Assembly: GCF_947072515.1 (NCBI RefSeq)
Contig: NZ_CAMTIG010000003.1
Span: 1-64,000 of the forward strand
From: an uncultured Clostridium sp.
Lineage (GTDB): Bacteria; Bacillota; Clostridia; Clostridiales; Clostridiaceae
Direction: 5' to 3'
Length of the DNA stretch: 64,000 nucleotides
Each line of letters starts with the position of its first letter. The first letter of the stretch is position 1. The translations under genes were made by a program, and so were the position numbers. The notes under the pieces are model-generated. The model was given only the letters and a program-made list of their open reading frames with translations, did no database searches and was not told the DNA's origin. This document shows, piece after piece, positions 28,644 to 37,421 of this stretch.

Positions 28644-28674
28644 GTTAAAATTAAGTTAAAAATGTTTCTATAAT
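28644..28674 (+). promoter_or_regulatory. Candidate PhoP-box promoter of the Na/Pi cotransporter
   Basis: TATAAT at 28669-28674 has no proper -35 box. In its place two copies of GTTAAAA stand 11 bases apart (28644-28650 and 28655-28661). Direct TTAA-type repeats with an 11-base step are the known PhoP recognition pattern in Gram-positive bacteria. The downstream gene is a phosphate transporter, which supports the reading. Confidence 0.5.
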
Positions 28675-28765
28675 ATTAACAAAAATTAATAAATAATGTA
28701 CACTTAGAATAAGAAGTGAACAAAATGAAATTATTTAATAAATTATTTAAATGGGGGAAACGATT

Positions 28766-30385
28766 TTGAATTCTACAATAACTATGATTGTAACTTTAAT
28801 GGGTGGATTAGGATTATTCATCTATGGAATGAAACTTATGGGAGATGGGCTGGAAAATGCAGCTGGAGAAAGTTTAAAGAAAATATTAGAGAAGGTAACA
28901 TCTAATCCAATTAGTGCAGTTTTAGTAGGTGCAGCTGTAACCGCAGTTGTTCAAAGTAGTAGTGCCACAACAGTAATGGTAGTTGGATTTGTTAATGCAG
29001 GACTTATGAATCTTGCACAAGCAGTTGGGGTAATAATGGGAGCAAATATTGGGACAACCATTACAGCGCAACTAGTTGCATTTAAATTAACAGATATAGC
29101 GCCGCTTTTTGTATTTGCAGGAACTGCAATAATAATGATGGCAAAAGCTAAGAAAAGAAAAGAAATTGGTCATATAGTACTTGGCTTTGGTATTCTTTTC
29201 ATGGGAATGGGAATCATGAGTGGGGCAGTAAAACCACTTGCATCATCACCAGTATTTGAGCAAATATTAGCACAAGTAGCAAATCATTGGTGGATTGGAA
29301 TTATAGCTGGAGCAGCAATTACAGCAATACTTCAAAGTTCATCAGCTACAACAGGAATATTAATAGCTTTAGCTGGATCAGGAGTATTAAGTATTCAAAT
29401 GGCACTTCCAATATTATTTGGATGTAATATTGGAACTTGTATAACTGCTATGATAGCAACAGTTGGAACAAATAAAACAGCACATAAAGCAGCATTATTA
29501 CATTTAATATTTAATGTAGGGGGAACAGTAATTTTCTTACCATTCTTAGGGATGTTAGGTAATTTAGTAGTTAATATGAGTCCTGGAGATGTTGAAAGAC
29601 AAATTGCAAACTCACATACAGTATTTAATATTATAAATGTGCTAGTAATGTTACCGCTTAGTGGTTGGTTAATAGTTGTAGTTAATAAATTAGTACCAGG
29701 AGATGATGAAATAGAAAAAGCAGGACCTAAATATATTGATGATAGATTATTAGAAACGCCAGTAATTGCAGCGGGACAAGTTATTAAAGAAACTATAAGA
29801 ATGGCAAATAAAGCGAAACATAACTTAGAAATATCTATGGACGCATTTGTAAATGGTGATGAAGAATTAATTAAAAAAGTTCATGATAATGAAAAAATAA
29901 TAAATATTTTGGAAGAATCAATTACAAGTTATTTAGTTAAACTTTCAAAATGTGATTTATCAGATAAAGAAAAAGGAATAGTTGCATCAACATTCCACAT
30001 AGTTAATGATATTGAGAGAATAGGAGATCATGCTCAAAATTTAGTTGAGCTTGCAACACAAAAAATAAATGAAGGAATCACTTATAGTGAAGAAGCTGTA
30101 GGAGATTTAAAAGAAATCTTTAACTATACAAATATGGCACTTCAAATATCAGTAGATAGTTATGAGAATAGAGATGTAAGTAAAGCAACAAGTATTATTC
30201 CAATTGAGGAAAGAATAAATAAAGCAGAAAAGACTTATAGAGATAAGCATATTAAGAGATTGTATGATGGGAAATGTAATGCATATGCAGGTGCAATATT
30301 CTTAGATGCAATAAGTAACTTTGAGAGAATTGGAGATCATGCAACGAACATAGCAGAGAGTGTTATAGAAAATAACGCGATATAA
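28766..30385 (+). CDS. Na+/phosphate cotransporter (NptA/PhoU-like)
   Basis: The 539-residue protein has two repeats of the Na/Pi_cotrans family, each with the QSSSATT motif (VVQSSSATTVMVVG and ILQSSSATTGILIA) in glycine-rich membrane helices. A C-terminal cytoplasmic PhoU-like helical domain follows (about residue 340 onward, with ERIGDHAQNL and ERIGDHATNI). I choose TTG 28766, eight bases after GGGGG, over ATG 28751, which has no ribosome binding site. It imports phosphate with sodium. The PhoU part probably senses phosphate state. Confidence 0.92.
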   Translation: MNSTITMIVTLMGGLGLFIYGMKLMGDGLENAAGESLKKILEKVTSNPISAVLVGAAVTAVVQSSSATTVMVVGFVNAGLMNLAQAVGVIMGANIGTTITAQLVAFKLTDIAPLFVFAGTAIIMMAKAKKRKEIGHIVLGFGILFMGMGIMSGAVKPLASSPVFEQILAQVANHWWIGIIAGAAITAILQSSSATTGILIALAGSGVLSIQMALPILFGCNIGTCITAMIATVGTNKTAHKAALLHLIFNVGGTVIFLPFLGMLGNLVVNMSPGDVERQIANSHTVFNIINVLVMLPLSGWLIVVVNKLVPGDDEIEKAGPKYIDDRLLETPVIAAGQVIKETIRMANKAKHNLEISMDAFVNGDEELIKKVHDNEKIINILEESITSYLVKLSKCDLSDKEKGIVASTFHIVNDIERIGDHAQNLVELATQKINEGITYSEEAVGDLKEIFNYTNMALQISVDSYENRDVSKATSIIPIEERINKAEKTYRDKHIKRLYDGKCNAYAGAIFLDAISNFERIGDHATNIAESVIENNAI

Positions 30386-30390
30386 ATGAA

Positions 30391-30420
30391 GGTGGAGATT
30401 AGTCTCCACTTTTATTTTTT
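30391..30420 (+). terminator. Terminator of the phosphate cotransporter gene
   Basis: GTGGAGA (30392-30398) pairs with TCTCCAC (30403-30409) around TTAG, and flanking AA/TT pairs extend the stem. A T-rich tract follows. Confidence 0.88.
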
Positions 30421-30495
30421 ATGGAAAATAAATTATAGTATTAAAAAGATAGATAGTGGGATACTAAATTAAGAAAGGTATTTGGAGGGATTCTA

Positions 30496-31185
30496 ATGAA
30501 GAAAGTTAGTAAGTATATCGTATTAGTATTGATTTTTATAGTGATAGGAACTAGCATGAAGGTTTTTGCTACTGAAGATGAATTTGAATACAGAGAAGAA
30601 GAGGGACTTCAAAGAGTAATATTAATAGATCCAGGACATGGAGGTAGCGATGGGGGAGCTACTTCTAAAAATGGAATATTAGAAAAAGATTTAAATTTAA
30701 AAATAGCATTAAAGCTAAAAGAAGAATTAAAATGCAAGGGATATGAAGTATTCTTAACAAGAGAAAAAGATGAGGAATTATCAAAAAAGAAAAGGGATGA
30801 CTTATATCTTAGGTGTAAAATGAAAAAAGAAGTAAAAAGTGCTGTATTTATTTCAATTCATCAAAATAAATTTGGGAAAACAAATTGTAAAGGGGCACAA
30901 CTTTGGCATGCTAGTAATAAAAAAAGTAAAGAACTTGCAAATTATGTACAGGAATCTATAAAAGTAAATCTGCAAAAGGATAATGAAAGGATACCTAAAG
31001 ATGCAAAGCAATCATTTTTTATACTGAAAGATGGAAATAAAGAAGCAAACGTAATATTAGAATGTGGATTCATTTCAAATGAAGAAGATGAAAAAAGTTT
31101 ATCTGATGAAGTATATCAGAATAAATTAACAAATAGTATAGCTAAAGGAATAGACAATTATTATAAAAATAAAATTAAAAAATAA
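30496..31185 (+). CDS. cwlD: N-acetylmuramoyl-L-alanine amidase, CwlD-like
   Basis: A 229-residue Amidase_3 family zinc enzyme. It has an N-terminal signal or anchor helix (about residues 5-25) and then DPGHGGSDGG with the first zinc histidine, SIHQNKF with another, and the catalytic glutamate in LECGFISNEED. Size and single-domain form match CwlD, which with PdaA makes muramic-delta-lactam in spore cortex, needed for germination. The upstream GATACTA (30460-30466) resembles a forespore sigma-G -10 box, but I find no matching -35. Vegetative amidases usually carry extra wall-binding repeats, absent here. Confidence 0.85.
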   Translation: MKKVSKYIVLVLIFIVIGTSMKVFATEDEFEYREEEGLQRVILIDPGHGGSDGGATSKNGILEKDLNLKIALKLKEELKCKGYEVFLTREKDEELSKKKRDDLYLRCKMKKEVKSAVFISIHQNKFGKTNCKGAQLWHASNKKSKELANYVQESIKVNLQKDNERIPKDAKQSFFILKDGNKEANVILECGFISNEEDEKSLSDEVYQNKLTNSIAKGIDNYYKNKIKK

Positions 31186-31190
31186 AAACT

Positions 31191-31224
31191 AAGGAATTTA
31201 AATTTAAAATTTGAATTCCTTTTT
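31191..31224 (+). terminator. Terminator of the cwlD-like gene
   Basis: AAGGAATT at 31191-31198 pairs with AATTCCTT at 31214-31221, with an AT-rich inner extension and a T run after it. Confidence 0.8.
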
Positions 31225-31299
31225 AGAATGTAAGAGAAGCACTTGTAAAAAGTTTTTTTTAAAACTAAACTATAAATATAAGTACAAGGAGTTGATAAT

Positions 31300-32142
31300 A
31301 TGAGAGAACTAGATGTAAAAATAATTACACAAAAGGTTAAGGAACTTTGCATAAATGCAAATTATTATTTAGGAAAAGATATAGATAATGCACTTAAAAA
31401 CTTTAAAAATATAGAAAAAAGTATTATAGGTGAAGGGATTCTAGATAATATAATACAAAATGCAGAAATTGCAAAAAATGAAAAGCTTCCAATATGTCAA
31501 GATACAGGTATGGCATGTATTTTTCTTGAAATAGGACAAGATGTTCATTTTATAAATGGAAATTTAGAAGAAGCTATTAATCAAGGTGTAAGAGAAGGGT
31601 ATGAAGAGGGGTATTTAAGAAAATCTGTAGTTAAAGACCCGATAGATAGAGTTAATACAAAAGATAATACACCAGCTATGATCTATTATGATATAGTACC
31701 AGGTGAAAAAGTTAAAATAACAGTTGCACCAAAAGGCTTTGGTTCAGAAAATATGAGTAAAATAGGGATGCTTAAACCTTCAGATGGAATAGAAGGAGTT
31801 AAAAGTTTTATTTTAAAAACTGTGGAAGAAGCAGGGCCTAATCCATGTCCACCAATGATAATTGGAGTAGGAATAGGGGGAACTTTTGATAAAGCAGCAT
31901 ATTTAGCTAAAAAAGCATTATTAAGAGAAATAAATGAGAAAAATAAAAATGAATTTTATGGTGATTTAGAAGAAGAATTATTAAAGAAAATAAATGCATT
32001 AGGAATAGGACCACAGGGATTTGGTGGATTAACAACAGCATTAGGAATAAATATAGAAGTTTATCCAACACATATAGCAGGCTTACCAGTTGCAGTTAAT
32101 ATAAGTTGTCATGCAACAAGACATAAAGAATGTATCATATAA
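31300..32142 (+). CDS. Fumarate hydratase class I, alpha subunit
   Basis: It is the N-terminal (FumA/TtdA-type) half of the oxygen-sensitive [4Fe-4S] fumarase, 280 residues. Likely cluster cysteines are C66 (CQDTG), C183 (NPCPP) and C270 (SCHATRH). It works as a heteromer with the next gene product to interconvert fumarate and malate. A tartrate dehydratase is the main alternative, since both share this fold. Nothing nearby suggests tartrate use. The start follows AAGGAG. Confidence 0.88.
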   Translation: MRELDVKIITQKVKELCINANYYLGKDIDNALKNFKNIEKSIIGEGILDNIIQNAEIAKNEKLPICQDTGMACIFLEIGQDVHFINGNLEEAINQGVREGYEEGYLRKSVVKDPIDRVNTKDNTPAMIYYDIVPGEKVKITVAPKGFGSENMSKIGMLKPSDGIEGVKSFILKTVEEAGPNPCPPMIIGVGIGGTFDKAAYLAKKALLREINEKNKNEFYGDLEEELLKKINALGIGPQGFGGLTTALGINIEVYPTHIAGLPVAVNISCHATRHKECII

Positions 32143-32158
32143 GGAAAGGGAGAGAAAA

Positions 32159-32716
32159 ATGGATAGAAAATTAACTACACCCTTAACAGAAGAAAAAATA
32201 AAAGACCTTAAAGCTGGAGATTCTATTTTATTAAGTGGAGTTATCTATACAGCTAGAGATGCAGCACATAAAAGATTAGTTGATCTTTTAGATCAAAATA
32301 AAGAATTACCTATAAATATAAAGGATGAAACTATATACTTTGTAGGACCATCACCTACTAAGCCAGGATATGCAATAGGATCTGCAGGACCAACTACAAG
32401 CTATAGAATGGATGCATATTCACCAAGACTTTTAGATATAGGATTAAAAGGAATGATTGGTAAGGGAAAGAGAAATGAAGAGGTGGTTAAATCTATAATT
32501 AAGAATAAAGGAATTTATTTTGGAGCTATAGGTGGAGCTGCAGCTTTAATTGCAAGAAGCATTGTAAAAGCTGAAATAGTTGCATATGAAGATTTAGGTG
32601 CGGAAGCTATTAGAAGATTAGAAGTAAAAGACATGCCATTAACAGTGGTAATTGATTGTGAAGGAAATAATCTCTATGAAATAGGAAGAAAAGATTATTT
32701 AGAAAGTTTAAAATAA
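32159..32716 (+). CDS. Fumarate hydratase class I, beta subunit
   Basis: This C-terminal half of the class I hydro-lyase has 185 residues and contains LSGVIYTARDAAHKRL, GPSPTKPGYAIGSAGPTTSYRMD and GGAAALIA, all typical of the FumB/TtdB-type domain. I use ATG 32159, after AAAGGGAG. An in-frame ATG at 32111 lies inside the alpha gene and lacks a ribosome binding site. The gap to the alpha gene is 16 bases, so the two are co-expressed in equal amounts. Confidence 0.88.
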   Translation: MDRKLTTPLTEEKIKDLKAGDSILLSGVIYTARDAAHKRLVDLLDQNKELPINIKDETIYFVGPSPTKPGYAIGSAGPTTSYRMDAYSPRLLDIGLKGMIGKGKRNEEVVKSIIKNKGIYFGAIGGAAALIARSIVKAEIVAYEDLGAEAIRRLEVKDMPLTVVIDCEGNNLYEIGRKDYLESLK

Positions 32717-32743
32717 AAAAAGCTCCTAAAAGGAACTTTAAAT

Positions 32744-32773
32744 TAAAAAAGGAGGACTGTAAAAACAGTCCTC
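32744..32773 (-). terminator. Terminator of the YitT-family gene (minus strand)
   Basis: GAGGACTGT at 32752-32760 pairs with ACAGTCCTC at 32765-32773 around AAAA. The A run at 32745-32750 becomes a T tract on the minus strand. It may also act for the fumarase genes on the + strand, though less well. Confidence 0.8.
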
Positions 32774-33630
32774 TATATATTTTTAAAGCCTTTTCCTTTA
32801 ACTTCGGAAATATCCATTATAGTTATAAAGGCTTTCTCATCTATTGAATAAATTTTACTTTTTAAAGAAACCATTTCACGACTTGTTACGATACAATAAA
32901 GCATTTTTTTCTTTTCATGAGTATATTCACCTTCAGCAGGTAAAGATGTAACTCCTCTATTTAAGTCTTTAAGAACGAATTCAATAACAGCTGAATCTTT
33001 ATCAGTTAAAATAAGCATAAGTTTTCTACTATTCAGTCCTTTTAGAACTTTATCTAAGACTAATCCTTGTATAAGGATAGAAATAAGTGTATATAATGCT
33101 TTAGGTAGACCAAAAATTATAGCACCAATTATAACGATAATGCAATTAAGTATAAATCCTAATTTCCCAATTTCAAAATTAGAATATTTTTTACGAATTA
33201 GCATTGTTATAATGTCTGTTCCACCAGTAGAACCATTTCTTAGAAAAACAATTCCATAACCAGCACCGCATAAAGCGCCCCCATAAATACAGTAAAGTAA
33301 TACATCATTAACATTTATAATTGTTGATAAAGGTTTAGTTATAATAAGTGAAGCTGATAAAGAAAGCATTCCTATACCAGAATAAATAGTAAAAGAAGGA
33401 CTAAGCTTCTTAAAACTTATTATAAATAAAGGTACATTAAGTAAGAATACAACAATACCAGCAGGAACATTGGCAAGATATTGAGCTATTAAAGCTAGTC
33501 CTGTGGCACCACCACTAAGTAGTTTGGCATGAGTTAAAAATAAGTTTACCCCTAATGAAGCAATTAAACATCCGATAAAAATAAAAATTACATCAAGAAT
33601 GAATGTCTTGCTTTTAAAAATACTGTTCAT
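32773..33630 (-). CDS. YitT family membrane protein (DUF2179 C-terminus)
   Basis: The 285-residue protein has about five membrane helices in the first 200 residues, with the conserved GGATGLALI and NGSTGGTDIITML segments. A cytoplasmic DUF2179 domain ends it (about 210-285, with RGVTSLPAEGEYTHEKKKMLYCIV). Function of the family is unknown, although a transport role has been suggested. Clostridium genomes carry several copies. The ribosome binding site AGGAG precedes the ATG. It is convergent with the fumarase genes and divergent from the small peptide gene. Confidence 0.85.
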   Translation of the reverse strand: MNSIFKSKTFILDVIFIFIGCLIASLGVNLFLTHAKLLSGGATGLALIAQYLANVPAGIVVFLLNVPLFIISFKKLSPSFTIYSGIGMLSLSASLIITKPLSTIINVNDVLLYCIYGGALCGAGYGIVFLRNGSTGGTDIITMLIRKKYSNFEIGKLGFILNCIIVIIGAIIFGLPKALYTLISILIQGLVLDKVLKGLNSRKLMLILTDKDSAVIEFVLKDLNRGVTSLPAEGEYTHEKKKMLYCIVTSREMVSLKSKIYSIDEKAFITIMDISEVKGKGFKNI

Positions 33631-33772
33631 AAAAATCTCCTATGTCTCCATTAATTTTCAAACTACATTATATAGAAAAAGTAATTATAAGTTAACCTTT
33701 AAAAAAAGGAGAATTTGATGAAATTTAGTTGAATTTGTGTAAAAAATCCCTTAGAGAGTGCAAATACTCCTA

Positions 33773-33802
33773 TATAATAGAAAATAATCTTATTTAAATA
33801 AG
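33773..33802 (+). promoter_or_regulatory. TATAAT box and 14-bp palindrome before the small membrane peptide
   Basis: TATAAT lies at 33773-33778. The perfect palindrome CTTATTTAAATAAG at 33789-33802 covers the expected start point. That arrangement fits a repressor site, but AT-rich palindromes can arise by chance. Confidence 0.4.
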
Positions 33803-33849
33803 GTTAAAAGATATGATAAGATTTAAGTAAAGATTAAGGAGTGGATTTT

Positions 33850-34014
33850 ATGTTTAGAATAAATTGGCCAGGAAGCACAAAACAAAAGAAGTGGGTGGTT
33901 GTAATACTAGTTATAATAGTACTTGGAGTGTTATTTAACTATATGCAACAAAATAAGAAAAATGGGAAAATAGATAATAAAATAAATATAGAAACTACAA
34001 TAAAACAAAATTAG
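33850..34014 (+). CDS. Small single-helix membrane protein (54 residues), unknown
   Basis: AAGGAG at 33837-33842 stands eight bases before an ATG that opens a 54-codon frame. The peptide starts MFRINWPGSTKQKKWVV and has one strongly hydrophobic helix (about residues 16-31). It ends in a charged, lysine- and asparagine-rich tail. The positive residues before the helix suggest an N-in orientation, with the tail outside. I do not recognise a family. It lies 98 bases before a two-component system in the same direction, so it could be part of that sensory unit. Confidence 0.65.
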   Translation: MFRINWPGSTKQKKWVVVILVIIVLGVLFNYMQQNKKNGKIDNKINIETTIKQN

Positions 34015-34112
34015 AGAAGGATAATTAAGAATTTTGTAACAAAAGTAAATATTATTTTTAGAGGAATTAAGTTAAGATAAATATATAATAATAAAATAAA
34101 GGAGATGATAGT

Positions 34113-34796
34113 ATGTTTAATATATTAGTAGTTGATGATGAAAAAGAAATAAGAGATGCAATAAACATATATCTTAGAGGTGAAAAGCTGCAAGTATTTA
34201 ATGCTAGTAATGGATTAGAAGCATTAGATATAATTGCTGAAAAAAACATACATTTAGTTATTTTAGATTTAATGATGCCTAAAATGGATGGAATAGAAGC
34301 CTGTCAAAAAATAAGAGAAACAAATAATATTCCAATAATTATGTTATCAGCTAAAGGGGAAGATTCAGATAAAATATTAGGACTAAATGTTGGAGCAGAT
34401 GATTATATTACAAAGCCATTTAATCATTTAGAGTTAGTTGCAAGAGTAAAATCTCAACTTAGAAGATATGAAAGTCCTTTATCTATAGATAGTAAAGACT
34501 TTATAAAGGTTAGAGATTTAGAGATAGATACAGTAGCTAAGAAGATAACTGTGAGAGATGAAGAGATAAAAGTAACAGCAACTGAATATAAAATTTTAGT
34601 TCTTTTAGCATCAAACTTAGGAAGAGTATTTTCAATAAAAGAAATATATGAAAAAGTTTGGGAAGAACCATTTTATAAAAGTGAAAATACAGTAACAGTT
34701 CATATAAGAAGAATTAGAGAAAAAATTGAGATAAATACCAAAGAACCTGAGTATATAAAGGTGGTATGGGGAATTGGATATAAAATTGAAAAATAG
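34113..34796 (+). CDS. Response regulator, OmpR/PhoB family
   Basis: The 227-residue regulator has a receiver domain (residues 1-115; acidic pocket VVDDE, phospho-acceptor D52 in VILDLMMP, lysine in ITKPFN). A winged-helix DNA-binding domain (about 130-227) ends it with WGIGYKIEK. It is an ordinary OmpR-type factor whose targets cannot be told from sequence. The start follows AAGGAGATG. The kinase gene overlaps its end by 23 bases. Confidence 0.94.
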   Translation: MFNILVVDDEKEIRDAINIYLRGEKLQVFNASNGLEALDIIAEKNIHLVILDLMMPKMDGIEACQKIRETNNIPIIMLSAKGEDSDKILGLNVGADDYITKPFNHLELVARVKSQLRRYESPLSIDSKDFIKVRDLEIDTVAKKITVRDEEIKVTATEYKILVLLASNLGRVFSIKEIYEKVWEEPFYKSENTVTVHIRRIREKIEINTKEPEYIKVVWGIGYKIEK

Positions 34797-36693
34797 CATA
34801 AAAAAATATTTTAAGACTTTATGGTTAATAGAAATAATATTGCTTATAGTAGTATCAGTAATAAATGTAGAGGTAATGATTGGCTATATTGGAAGTTCAG
34901 CTAGTCAAAATGGAACAGGGCCATTAAATGCAATAGTTAATAGAAGTGGCTTTTATGAAAGTCTTTTAGAAAGCGATGCAAAAGTTATAAGCCAAGAAGT
35001 GTATAGTAGAACTAATAGTTTAAGTGATTTATTAACAAATTCTCCAGAAAAGATATCAGCTATAAGAAAGATGATTTATAATGGGAATTTTTATAATGAA
35101 CAACCACCAGAAGTGGGAATAAATGCAGGGAATATAGATAGTATTCCTAATAATATATTTTTTATAATAAGAGATAAAGCAAATGGAAGAGTTTATTCTA
35201 ATGATCCATTTTTGCAAGGAACAGATACTCTAAGTGAAAAAGAAATGTATGATGCAATTAGTGAAAAGTACAGAGGCCAAAAAGTGATTATATATACTTG
35301 CAATAATACTAATTTATATAATAAAAGTGTTCAAGAAGGACTTGTAACATATTCAACAAAGATTTTAAAAAACTTTGTTGAAGTTTATTATACACCACAA
35401 TCTACTTTTTCAAGTGCAGTAAATGATGCTATAGATGATATTATTTTCTTTGGAGTAAGTTTAGCAATAAATATAGTTCTAATATTAAAACTGATTATTG
35501 TATTTGCAAATTCAAAGGGAAATATTGAAATTAGCGGAAACTTTGTAGGAGATATAATATATATATGGAAATATGCATTTAAATATAAGGGGCCAAGAAG
35601 AGCTCTTATAACAACTATAATATTAAGTATTATATTTTACATAATTTATTTATACTTATTAGCAATAGGTGGAACACAAAATAATATAATAGCAAAATTC
35701 TTTGGATCATATCCATTCAAAGGAAGTTTTCTTTTAGTATTAATGCCGATGATAGGTATTATGTATTCTATAAAAAGAAATATAGAAATAGGAATGGTAA
35801 AAGATTCTTTAAAAATAATAAATGACGGAAACTTTGAACATACAGTAAAGGAAATTGGTGGAGTAGAGATAAGAGAGCTTATTAGAAATATAAATAAGAT
35901 GAAAAATGGATACAATATAGCGGTAGAAGAGGCTCTTTATAATGAAAAATTAAAAACAGAGCTTATATCAAATGTATCTCATGACTTGAAAACACCATTA
36001 ACGTCTATAATAAACTATGTTAATATACTTCAAGATAAGGGCTTATCAGAAAAAGAAAGAACGGAGTACTTAAAAATCCTAGAAACAAAATCAAGTAAGC
36101 TTAAAAGACTGATAGAAGACTTATTTGAAGTATCAAAAATAAATTCAGGTAAAATAACATTGGATAAAATTAAAATTGATATAACGGCTTTAATTTATCA
36201 AGTTATTGGAGAGTACTCATCTTTATATGAAGAAAAGAACATTGAATTTAAAGTAGAATGTGCTGAAGATGAAATAACAATTGACTTAGATGGAATAATG
36301 ATATCAAGAGTTATAGAAAATATAGTTATTAATTCTTTAAAATATTCTATGGAGAATACGAGAGTGTATGTTTCTATAATAAAAGAAGATAATGGAGTAT
36401 TAATTTCATTTAAGAATGTAGCAAACTATGAAATGGATTTTGATGAAGATCAAATGTTTGAAAGATTTGCAAGAGCAGATAAATCAAGAAACTCCACTAT
36501 TGAAGGATCAGGATTGGGGCTTGCTATAACAAAGAGTATAGTAGAACTCCATAATGGAACTACAAGAATAAAAAGAGATGGAGATGTCTTTAAAATATAT
36601 GTATTTTTACCGTTTGCAGATGAGACAGATGAATTTATTAATAAAATAAATGAAAAAAAGGTCTTAAAAGAAATAAAAAAGGAGGAAGAGTAA
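34774..36693 (+). CDS. Sensor histidine kinase with a long extracytoplasmic domain
   Basis: The 639-residue kinase has one membrane helix near residues 15-33 and an external sensor region of about 185 residues. Three more hydrophobic segments follow (about 223-245, 276-298 and 314-333), then a short linker. HisKA has H403 in SHDLKTPLTS, and the ATPase domain has NIVINSLKYS and GSGLGLAI (578-585). Four membrane segments are more than the usual two. I take TTG 34774. TTG 34786 is an equal alternative. It overlaps the regulator gene, so the pair is co-translated. The signal is unknown. Confidence 0.92.
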   Translation: MDIKLKNSIKKYFKTLWLIEIILLIVVSVINVEVMIGYIGSSASQNGTGPLNAIVNRSGFYESLLESDAKVISQEVYSRTNSLSDLLTNSPEKISAIRKMIYNGNFYNEQPPEVGINAGNIDSIPNNIFFIIRDKANGRVYSNDPFLQGTDTLSEKEMYDAISEKYRGQKVIIYTCNNTNLYNKSVQEGLVTYSTKILKNFVEVYYTPQSTFSSAVNDAIDDIIFFGVSLAINIVLILKLIIVFANSKGNIEISGNFVGDIIYIWKYAFKYKGPRRALITTIILSIIFYIIYLYLLAIGGTQNNIIAKFFGSYPFKGSFLLVLMPMIGIMYSIKRNIEIGMVKDSLKIINDGNFEHTVKEIGGVEIRELIRNINKMKNGYNIAVEEALYNEKLKTELISNVSHDLKTPLTSIINYVNILQDKGLSEKERTEYLKILETKSSKLKRLIEDLFEVSKINSGKITLDKIKIDITALIYQVIGEYSSLYEEKNIEFKVECAEDEITIDLDGIMISRVIENIVINSLKYSMENTRVYVSIIKEDNGVLISFKNVANYEMDFDEDQMFERFARADKSRNSTIEGSGLGLAITKSIVELHNGTTRIKRDGDVFKIYVFLPFADETDEFINKINEKKVLKEIKKEEE

Positions 36694-36694
36694 A

Positions 36695-37051
36695 ATGAAA
36701 GTTTTATTTATAGAATATCCTAAATGTACAACATGTAAAAAAGCTAAAAAGTGGCTTATTGAAAATAGGGTAGAATTTGAAGATAGAGATATAAAAGAAA
36801 ATAATCCAACTAAAGAAGAATTGAAAACTTGGCTAGATAGAAGTGGACTTGAAATTAAAAAATTCTTTAATACAAGTGGGGTTCTTTATAGAGAACAAGG
36901 AATGAAAGATAAAATTAAAGTTCTATCAGAAGATGAACTTTTAAATATCTTAGCATCTGATGGAATGATGGTTAAAAGACCAATAATAGTTACTGAAGAT
37001 AAAATTTTAATTGGATTTAAAGAAATTGAGTGGAAAGAAAATTTAATTTAA
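36695..37051 (+). CDS. ArsC/Spx-family thioredoxin-fold protein
   Basis: The 118-residue protein starts KVLFIEYPKCTTCKKAKKWL, with a CxxC pair at C11 and C14, and has the KRPIIV segment near residue 95. It belongs to the ArsC-like family that includes Spx, MgsR and YusI/YffB proteins. True arsenate reductases of this family have a single active cysteine. The CxxC pair and lack of ars genes nearby argue for a redox or regulatory role. It starts one base after the kinase stop, so it may belong to the same operon. Confidence 0.82.
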   Translation: MKVLFIEYPKCTTCKKAKKWLIENRVEFEDRDIKENNPTKEELKTWLDRSGLEIKKFFNTSGVLYREQGMKDKIKVLSEDELLNILASDGMMVKRPIIVTEDKILIGFKEIEWKENLI

Positions 37052-37059
37052 TGGGAAGG

Positions 37060-37083
37060 ACTCGCTGTAAAGCGAGTTTTTCT
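37060..37083 (+). terminator. Terminator after the two-component operon
   Basis: ACTCGCT at 37060-37066 pairs with AGCGAGT at 37071-37077 around GTAA, followed by TTTTTC. Confidence 0.9.
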
Positions 37084-37309
37084 TATTTAAACTTAAATTT
37101 TCAAAAATTGAAATGTAAATTATATAGAATTTTAAGAAAAAAAATTAAAATTTAGAGAAGATTTTAATAGGAATGTTTTGAAAAAATCAATAAGAAAATT
37201 TATTAAAAAGATATTGTTGTCAAAGGATAAAAATTATTAAAAAAGTGAGATATTTAAAGATTAAAGGATAAAACATATATATTTAAGATTGTATCGGAGA
37301 ATTTAAAAT
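37084..37309. other. Gene-free AT-rich spacer before the nrdA promoter
   Basis: I see no supported coding frame, hairpin or repeat in this stretch. It leads into the promoter and NrdR boxes at 37310-37359. Confidence 0.55.
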
Positions 37310-37359
37310 TTTACATAATAAAATATTAAAACTATAATAGATAAGTCAATATATTGTAT
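37310..37359 (+). promoter_or_regulatory. nrdAB promoter with NrdR-type boxes
   Basis: TTTACA (37310-37315) and TATAAT (37333-37338) are 17 bases apart. AGTCAATATATTGTAT at 37344-37359 agrees with the NrdR consensus ACACWATATATWGTGT at 12-13 of 16 positions and covers the predicted start. A weaker copy (37313-37328) begins 31 bases upstream over the -35 box, close to the three-turn spacing typical of NrdR box pairs. Confidence 0.6.
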
Positions 37360-37421
37360 TTAATAAGAAAGATTATGATATAGATATACTACATGTTGTT
37401 GAAAGGGGCTTGGGCGGATCA

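Noticed and set aside
30436..30466. Forespore sigma-G promoter of the cwlD-like gene
   Set aside because: GATACTA fits the -10 box, but no TGNATA-like -35 box stands 17-18 bases upstream, so I did not list it as a feature.
36695..37051. Arsenate reductase (arsC) of an arsenic operon
   Set aside because: There are no ars genes nearby, and the CxxC pair fits Spx/YusI-like proteins better.
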